NCBI GenBank assembly: GCA_030630685.1 | Contig: DAOVMN010000062.1 | Location: 1 to 9,410 of the forward strand | DNA length: 9,410 bases | From: Thermoplasmata archaeon | Lineage (GTDB): Archaea > Thermoplasmatota > DAOVMN01 | Direction of reading: 5' to 3' | Part shown: positions 5,126 to 9,410 of the stretch, piece by piece | How positions within the stretch are numbered: the stretch's first letter is position 1 | How the letters are laid out: each line of letters starts with the position of its first letter | Position numbers and translations under genes: made by a program | Notes under the pieces: model-generated | Told to the model about the DNA's origin: nothing | The model's database searches: none | Seen by the model: only the letters and a program-made list of their open reading frames with translations

Positions 5126-7327
5126 ATGGGACGAAGGGAAGACATGATGAGGAAGGCCAAAGGCCTGTTGATCCAGCCAGATGCTATCAGGAACATCGGG
5201 ATCGCCGCACACATCGACCATGGAAAAACCACGCTGAGTGACAACCTCATTGCAGGGGCGGGCATGATGTCCGAGGAGCTGGCGGGCAAGCAGCTTGTGC
5301 TCGACTATGATGAACAGGAACAGGCCCGGGGGATCACCATAAACTCGGCCAGCGTTTCCATGGTGCATACCTATGAGGGAAAGGACTACCTTATCAACCT
5401 CATCGATACCCCGGGACACGTTGACTTCGGTGGTGATGTGACCAGGGCCATGAGGGCTGTGGACGGTGCGCTCATCGTGGTCTGTGCGGTGGAGGGTGTT
5501 ATGCCCCAGACCGAGACCGTGGTTCGCCAGGCACTCAGGGAGAAGGTGAAACCCCTCCTTTTCATCAACAAGGTGGACAGGCTCATCAACGAGCTCAAGG
5601 TCACCCCGGAGCAGATGCAGGAGAGGTTTATCAAGATCATCATGGATGTGAACACCCTTATCAAGAAGATGGTGCCCAAGGAGTTCAAGGACGAGTGGAA
5701 GGTTGCAGTCGAGGACGGCACTGTTGCCTTTGGTTCGGCTTATCACAACTGGGCCATCTCGGCCTATTACATGAAGAAGTCCGGTATTTCCTTCAAGGAC
5801 ATCTATAACTATCTTGCGGAGGAAAGGCAGAAGGAGCTGGCGAAGAAGAGCCCGATTCACGAGATCATTCTCGACATGGTGGTACACCACCTTCCAGGCC
5901 CGAAAGAGGCTCAGAGATACAGGGTACCACACATCTGGCAGGGTGAACTCGATTCCGAGGTAGGAAAAGCCATGATGAATACCAGTGTAAATGGCCCCTT
6001 GACCATGATGATCACCAAGATAATCATCGACCCCCATGCGGGTGAAGTGGCCACGGGGCGTGTGTTCAGCGGGAAGGTGGAAAGGGGTCAGACCGTTACC
6101 GTGGTGGGGATGCCCGGGACCAACAGGGTTCAGCAGGTGGGTTTCTTCTTCGGTGCCGACAGGGTGCCCATCGATGTGGTGACTGCTGGAAATATCGCCG
6201 CGGTGACCGGACTGAAATCCGCGGTGGCGGGATCGACCGTTTCCTCCATCCCTGAAATGGAGGCCTTCGAGAAGATGGTGCATGTTTCCGAGCCCGTGGT
6301 TACGGTAGCGATCGAGGCAAGGCACATGAAGGACCTTCCCAAGCTTGTGGAGGTACTGAGGCAGGTGGCAAAGGCAGATCCCTCGATTCAGGTGACCATT
6401 GACCAGGAGACGGGCGAGCACCTGCTTTCGGGCATGGGCGAACTTCATCTCGAGATCACAGAATACAGGATCATCCATGAGAAGGGCGTGGAGATCAAAT
6501 CCTCACAGCCCATCGTTGTGTACAGGGAATCCGTGGACGGATCCAGCGGACGGGCCTTCGAGGGGAAATCCCCCAATAAGCACAACCGCTTCTATTTCGA
6601 GGTTATGCCGCTTGAAGAAGAGGTCGTGAAGGCTATACAGGCAGGTGACATCCAATCCGGTGGAAAGATCAAAGATACGAAAGCCCTTGCAAGACAGCTT
6701 CACGAACTGGGAATGGAGAAGGGCGAGGCAAAAAATGTTTATTATATCCATGGGACAAATATGTTCACCAATGCTACAAAGGGTATACAATACCTTCATG
6801 AAACCAAAGAGCTTCTCATCGAGGCTTTCAACGAGGCCATGAATGCCGGTCCTCTCTCCAGGGAACCGGTGATGGGCCTGAAGGTCAGACTTACAGACGC
6901 AAAACTTCATGAGGACGCGATCCACAGAGGCCCGGCCCAGGTCATTCCCGCAGCCAGGAGCAGCATCTTCGGCGCCATGGTATGGGCCGGAATCATTCTC
7001 AGAGAGCCGAAGCAAAAGGTATTCATCGATGTGCAGCAGGACCTTATGGGCCCCGTTAATAGGGAACTCCAGTCCAGACGTGCGGAGATCATGGAGATGA
7101 ACCAGGAAGGTGACCTGACCCGGATCATAGCCAAGGCACCGGTGTCCGAGATGTTCGGATTTGCGAACGCTATTCGCGGTGTGACCGGCGGAAAGGTCCT
7201 CTGGAACACCGAACATGCGGGCTTTGAGAGACTTCCCCATGAACTTCAGAATGAGACGGTCAGGGAGATCAGAACCCGAAAAGGACTTAAACCAGAACCG
7301 CCAACTGCAGACCACTTTGCAGCCTGA
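5126..7327 (+). CDS. fusA: Translation elongation factor 2 (aEF-2)
   Basis: A 733-residue GTPase that catalyses ribosomal translocation, of the length usual for archaeal EF-2. All G motifs are present: AHIDHGKTT (residues 28-36), RGITI (68-72), DTPGH (94-98) and NKVD (148-151), with SAYHNW later as the G5-region element. Domain II, domain III (SGMGELHLEI) and domain IV follow. Domain IV carries LHEDAIHRGPAQVIPAAR, in which His600 is the position modified to diphthamide in archaea and eukaryotes. The start is fixed by the family N-terminus MGRRED rather than by its Shine-Dalgarno, which is weak (GTGA at 5118-5121). Co-transcription with rps7 is likely. A long reading frame on the opposite strand (4739-6478) is a codon-bias shadow and not a gene. 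Confidence 0.98.
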   Translation: MGRREDMMRKAKGLLIQPDAIRNIGIAAHIDHGKTTLSDNLIAGAGMMSEELAGKQLVLDYDEQEQARGITINSASVSMVHTYEGKDYLINLIDTPGHVDFGGDVTRAMRAVDGALIVVCAVEGVMPQTETVVRQALREKVKPLLFINKVDRLINELKVTPEQMQERFIKIIMDVNTLIKKMVPKEFKDEWKVAVEDGTVAFGSAYHNWAISAYYMKKSGISFKDIYNYLAEERQKELAKKSPIHEIILDMVVHHLPGPKEAQRYRVPHIWQGELDSEVGKAMMNTSVNGPLTMMITKIIIDPHAGEVATGRVFSGKVERGQTVTVVGMPGTNRVQQVGFFFGADRVPIDVVTAGNIAAVTGLKSAVAGSTVSSIPEMEAFEKMVHVSEPVVTVAIEARHMKDLPKLVEVLRQVAKADPSIQVTIDQETGEHLLSGMGELHLEITEYRIIHEKGVEIKSSQPIVVYRESVDGSSGRAFEGKSPNKHNRFYFEVMPLEEEVVKAIQAGDIQSGGKIKDTKALARQLHELGMEKGEAKNVYYIHGTNMFTNATKGIQYLHETKELLIEAFNEAMNAGPLSREPVMGLKVRLTDAKLHEDAIHRGPAQVIPAARSSIFGAMVWAGIILREPKQKVFIDVQQDLMGPVNRELQSRRAEIMEMNQEGDLTRIIAKAPVSEMFGFANAIRGVTGGKVLWNTEHAGFERLPHELQNETVREIRTRKGLKPEPPTADHFAA

Positions 7328-7380
7328 GTTCTGGATGAAATCAGGAATTAATGAAATACCATGAACGAGGTAAATCCATA

Positions 7381-7388
7381 AAGGAGGA
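7381..7388 (+). promoter_or_regulatory. Shine-Dalgarno that fixes the tuf start
   Basis: AAGGAGGA ends 7 bases before ATG at 7396. It decides for that start over an in-frame ATG at 7351, which would add 15 residues before the conserved EF-1-alpha N-terminus and has no comparable site. Confidence 0.8.
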
Positions 7389-7395
7389 ATATATC

Positions 7396-8667
7396 ATGGC
7401 AACCGAGAAGCCACATATGAACATGGTGTTTGTTGGTCATGTGGACCATGGAAAGTCCACGTTAGTCGGAAGGATGCTTTTAGATACCGGCACCATCGAA
7501 CAACACCTTATAGACAAGTACAGGAAAGAGGCCGAGGAACGCGGCAAGGGCGGATTCGAGTTCGCCTATGTGATGGACGGACTCAAGGAGGAGCGTGAGC
7601 GCGGTCTGACCATCGATGTCGCACACAAGCGCTTCAATACGGATAAGAACTATTTCACAATCATCGACGCTCCGGGGCACAGGGATTTTGTGAAGAACAT
7701 GATCACCGGTGCCTCCCAGGCCGATGCCGCGGTCCTCGTGGTCTCTGCCAGGGAAGGGGTTCAGCCCCAGACAAAGGAGCATGTTTTCCTTATCCGTACT
7801 CTCGGGATCAACCAATTAGTGGTGGCATTGAACAAGATGGATGCCACACAGCCCCCGTATAGTGAGGAGAAATTCAACCAGATAAAGGATGAGATCCTCA
7901 AGCTCCTGGGGACAGTGGGCTACAAGGCAGACACACCGATCATCCCGGTGAGCGCGTTCCATGGCGACAATGCTGTGAAAAGCACGGACAGGCTCTCCTG
8001 GTGGAAAGGTCCAACGATACTGGAACAGATCGATCAATTCGCACCCCCGCCCAAACCCACGGAAAAACCGCTCAGACTTCCGGTGCAGGACGTTTACACC
8101 ATTACCGGTGTGGGCACTGTGCCTGTGGGCAGGGTAGAAACCGGTGTGATGAAGCCGGACATGAAGATCAAATTCATGCCATCCGATAAAGTTGGAGAGG
8201 TCAAGTCCATCGAGATGCACCACGAAAATATCCCTCAGGCCGTACCCGGAGACAACGTGGGATTCAATATCCGCGGTCTCAGTAGGAAGGATATCAGAAG
8301 GGGGGATGTTGCCGGGCCCGTCGATAATCCCCCAACCGTGGCCCGGACCTTCGAGGCACAGATCATGGTGCTTCAGCACCCCAGCGTGATCGCCAACGGC
8401 TACACCCCGGTATTCCACTGCCATACCGCCCAGGTGGCCTGCACCTTCGAGAAGATACTAAAAAAGCTTGATCCCAGGACCAGTGAAGTGAAGGAGGAGA
8501 ATCCGGACTTCATCAAGACCGGTGATGCGGCCATTGTGAAGATCAAGCCTACCAGACCCATGGTGATCGAACTGGCCTCGGAGTTCCCGCAGCTTGGCAG
8601 GTTCGCTATCAGGGATATGGGCAAGACCGTGGCAGCCGGACTGTGCAAGTCCATTGAGAAGAGGTAA
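7396..8667 (+). CDS. tuf: Translation elongation factor 1-alpha (aEF-Tu/EF-1A)
   Basis: A 423-residue GTPase that carries aminoacyl-tRNA to the ribosomal A site. Motifs are GHVDHGKST (residues 14-22), RGLTID (69-74) with the T72 switch threonine, DAPGHRDFVKNM (91-102), NKMD (146-149) and VSAF (185-188). Domain II has ITGVGTVPVGRVETGV, and domain III has HPSVIANGYTPVFHCHTAQVAC and the C-terminal LGRFAIRDMGKTVAAG. It is the archaeal/eukaryotic form with PHMN near the N-terminus, not bacterial EF-Tu. The 68-base gap after fusA and the strong Shine-Dalgarno suggest independent, efficient translation initiation, in keeping with its high abundance in cells. The end of the gene forms part of a small hairpin. 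Confidence 0.98.
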   Translation: MATEKPHMNMVFVGHVDHGKSTLVGRMLLDTGTIEQHLIDKYRKEAEERGKGGFEFAYVMDGLKEERERGLTIDVAHKRFNTDKNYFTIIDAPGHRDFVKNMITGASQADAAVLVVSAREGVQPQTKEHVFLIRTLGINQLVVALNKMDATQPPYSEEKFNQIKDEILKLLGTVGYKADTPIIPVSAFHGDNAVKSTDRLSWWKGPTILEQIDQFAPPPKPTEKPLRLPVQDVYTITGVGTVPVGRVETGVMKPDMKIKFMPSDKVGEVKSIEMHHENIPQAVPGDNVGFNIRGLSRKDIRRGDVAGPVDNPPTVARTFEAQIMVLQHPSVIANGYTPVFHCHTAQVACTFEKILKKLDPRTSEVKEENPDFIKTGDAAIVKIKPTRPMVIELASEFPQLGRFAIRDMGKTVAAGLCKSIEKR

Positions 8668-8689
8668 AACCTCTCTCTTTTTTCTTTTA
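8661..8689 (+). terminator. Hairpin and T-rich tail on the tuf stop codon
   Basis: GAGGT (8661-8665) pairs with ACCTC (8669-8673) around AAA, with the tuf TAA inside. A T-rich stretch follows, including six T (8678-8683) and four T (8685-8688). It could terminate or pause part of the transcription before rps10, making tuf mRNA more abundant than rps10 mRNA. Confidence 0.4.
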
Positions 8690-8705
8690 CTATTTTGGTG
8701 AAACT

Positions 8706-9017
8706 ATGGTACAGAGGGCAAGGATTTCTCTCAAGGGCACAGACCCGAAGAAACTCGATATGGTGTGCAATCAGATCCGCACCATATCCGAGAGGACGGG
8801 TGTGAGGATGGGCGGACCCATCCCATTACCCACCAAGCACATGAAGGTGCCTGTGAGGAAAGCCCCTGATGGTGAGGGGTCGGAGACCTGGGACAGGTGG
8901 GAGATGCGAATCCACAAGAGGCTCATCGACCTGGATTCCGATGAGAGAGCGCTTCGCCAGTTGATGAGGATCCAGGTTCCGGACGGGGTCCATATCGAGA
9001 TCATGCTTCAGTCGTGA
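8706..9017 (+). CDS. rps10: Small-subunit ribosomal protein uS10
   Basis: A 103-residue uS10 of normal archaeal length, located in the head of the 30S subunit. The family pattern is clear: VQRARISLKGTDPKKLDMVC, then GPIPLPTKHMKVPVRKAPDGEG (about residues 37-58), WEMRIHKRLIDLDSDERALRQLM and the closing VPDGVHIEIML. GGTGA (8697-8701) lies 4 bases before the ATG. Its position right after tuf is the usual archaeal order. It is the last gene of the operon here, since a T-run and a different promoter follow. Confidence 0.97.
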   Translation: MVQRARISLKGTDPKKLDMVCNQIRTISERTGVRMGGPIPLPTKHMKVPVRKAPDGEGSETWDRWEMRIHKRLIDLDSDERALRQLMRIQVPDGVHIEIMLQS

Positions 9018-9027
9018 AGGTGGAATA

Positions 9028-9047
9028 TCTTTTTTTCCATTTATTTG
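9028..9047 (+). terminator. T-run terminator after rps10
   Basis: Seven T (9030-9036), then CCATTTATTTG, begin 12 bases after the rps10 stop. There is no hairpin. T-runs alone terminate archaeal RNA polymerase, so this probably ends the ribosomal operon. Confidence 0.55.
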
Positions 9048-9128
9048 TATAGTATGACATACGGAGAATCGAGTTATTCGTATAGTGCAATATACTAAGA
9101 TATTGATTATCTGTATAGTAGGGTATAC
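9047..9128. repeat. Three phased palindromic sites, 33-base period
   Basis: Sixteen-base sites at 9047-9062, 9080-9095 and 9113-9128 share the consensus GTATAGTRNRRYATAC. Each has inverted GTAT/ATAC ends, up to TGTATA/TATACA in the third. They start exactly 33 bases apart. The 17-base stretches between them also share an AT-rich pattern ending in TTAT, so the whole is a degenerate 33-base tandem repeat. A fourth, decayed unit may begin at 9146 (TATTCGAATA). The array abuts the TATA box of the next gene and is best explained as an operator. Confidence 0.65.
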
Positions 9129-9133
9129 AGAAA

Positions 9134-9142
9134 ATTAAAATA
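9134..9142 (+). promoter_or_regulatory. TATA box of the downstream ATPase gene
   Basis: ATTAAAATA, preceded by AGAAA, is centred about 27 bases before the ATG at 9165, so the transcript should start at or near the start codon. The perfect palindrome TATTCGAATA (9141-9150) lies between box and start. A protein bound there or in the upstream array could repress or activate. Confidence 0.5.
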
Positions 9143-9164
9143 TTCGAATAAATTTCTCTATGCC

Positions 9165-9410
9165 ATGGAGTTAGAGACACTTGAAATATTCAATCCATGG
9201 TGGACGGCGGGACAGGTAAAAACAGAACTGACAAGAGAGTTTCGTCGCCCATTGTTCTCGGAACTCCTGAACTTCTTCGAGGAACGTCAGATCCTTCTTG
9301 TTTACGGTTTAAGAAGGGTGGGCAAGACCACCTTATTTTATCAGCTTATCGAGCATCTACTCAATGATGGTGTCGGGCCCGAGAAGATCGTGTATTTCTC
9401 CTTCGACGAA
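9165..9410 (+). CDS. Archaeal AAA+/STAND-type ATPase, 3' end outside the window
   Basis: Only the first 82 residues are visible; the frame runs open to the window edge. The segment FNPWW (residues 9-13) is followed by a helix with REFRRPLFSELL, the strand RQILLVYG, the Walker A loop GLRRVGKTT (48-56), a helix (LFYQLIEHLL) and the strand KIVYFSFDE (74-82). This order is typical of the archaeal/bacterial ATPases grouped as COG1373/ATPase_2, often followed by a DUF4143-type C-terminal domain, which would be beyond the window. Biological roles in that family are mostly unknown, and many members are multicopy accessory genes. There is no Shine-Dalgarno, so a leaderless mRNA is inferred. The ATG at 9160 is out of frame and stops after four codons. 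Confidence 0.85.
   Translation, partial: MELETLEIFNPWWTAGQVKTELTREFRRPLFSELLNFFEERQILLVYGLRRVGKTTLFYQLIEHLLNDGVGPEKIVYFSFDE

Noticed and set aside
4739..6478. 579-residue open frame on the minus strand opposite rps7 and fusA
   Set aside because: Its residues (His/Leu/Gly-rich, no domain pattern) mirror the codon bias of fusA, and the plus-strand genes are unmistakable.
7351..7395. Upstream in-frame ATG extending EF-1-alpha by 15 residues
   Set aside because: No Shine-Dalgarno there, while AAGGAGGA stands 7 bases before the ATG at 7396 and the family N-terminus begins at that ATG.
9047..9161. Repeat array considered as a CRISPR
   Set aside because: The repeats are only 16 bases and imperfect, the intervening stretches resemble each other, and no cas gene is present, so a phased operator fits better.

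Overview
The window is archaeal. Its right two thirds carry a str-type translation operon in archaeal order: ribosomal protein uS12, uS7, elongation factor 2, elongation factor 1-alpha and uS10. EF-2 carries the diphthamide-type motif DAIHRG and EF-1-alpha has the archaeal/eukaryotic form. Shine-Dalgarno sequences of GGTGA/GGAGG type, TATA-box promoters and T-run terminators fit Euryarchaeota in the broad sense. The proteins read as methanogen- or Thermoplasmatota-like, but the lineage cannot be fixed without a tree.

Left block (23-3280, minus strand): a visibly AT-rich, tightly packed three-gene operon. In transcription order it encodes a ribbon-helix-helix plus winged-helix protein (355 aa), a protein with two tandem helix-turn-helix modules (280 aa), and a GHKL/Bergerat-fold ATPase (447 aa). 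The genes are 1 and 2 bases apart, and each downstream Shine-Dalgarno lies in the last codons of the preceding gene. The first gene appears to start a leaderless transcript. The set combines two DNA-binding proteins with a MORC/MutL/Hsp90-type ATPase and looks like an accessory module. I do not recognise it as a named system. The ATPase has a non-canonical nucleotide-binding motif, and its C-terminus may be cut short by a nonsense codon.

Middle (3281-4020): about 740 bases without a believable gene. The stretch is highly structured. It contains a rightward TATA box with no ORF behind it, a GC-rich hairpin, a G-quadruplex-like run and then a chain of hairpins from 3623 to 3820. Two 39-base repeats in that chain differ at six positions, and five of those changes preserve base pairing in the same hairpin. 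A T7 run follows. This is either a structured RNA or a palindromic repeat element. The probable promoter and leader of the ribosomal operon close the stretch.

Right block (4021-9017, plus strand): rps12 (TTG start behind a strong Shine-Dalgarno), rps7, fusA, tuf and rps10. A small hairpin with a T-rich tail sits on the tuf stop codon and could reduce read-through into rps10. A T7 run follows rps10.

Right edge (9018-9410): three palindromic GTATAG...ATAC sites spaced exactly 33 bases apart stand directly upstream of the TATA box of a leaderless gene. That gene encodes an archaeal AAA+/STAND-like ATPase with a Walker A motif, cut off by the window end. The array looks like a phased operator for that gene.
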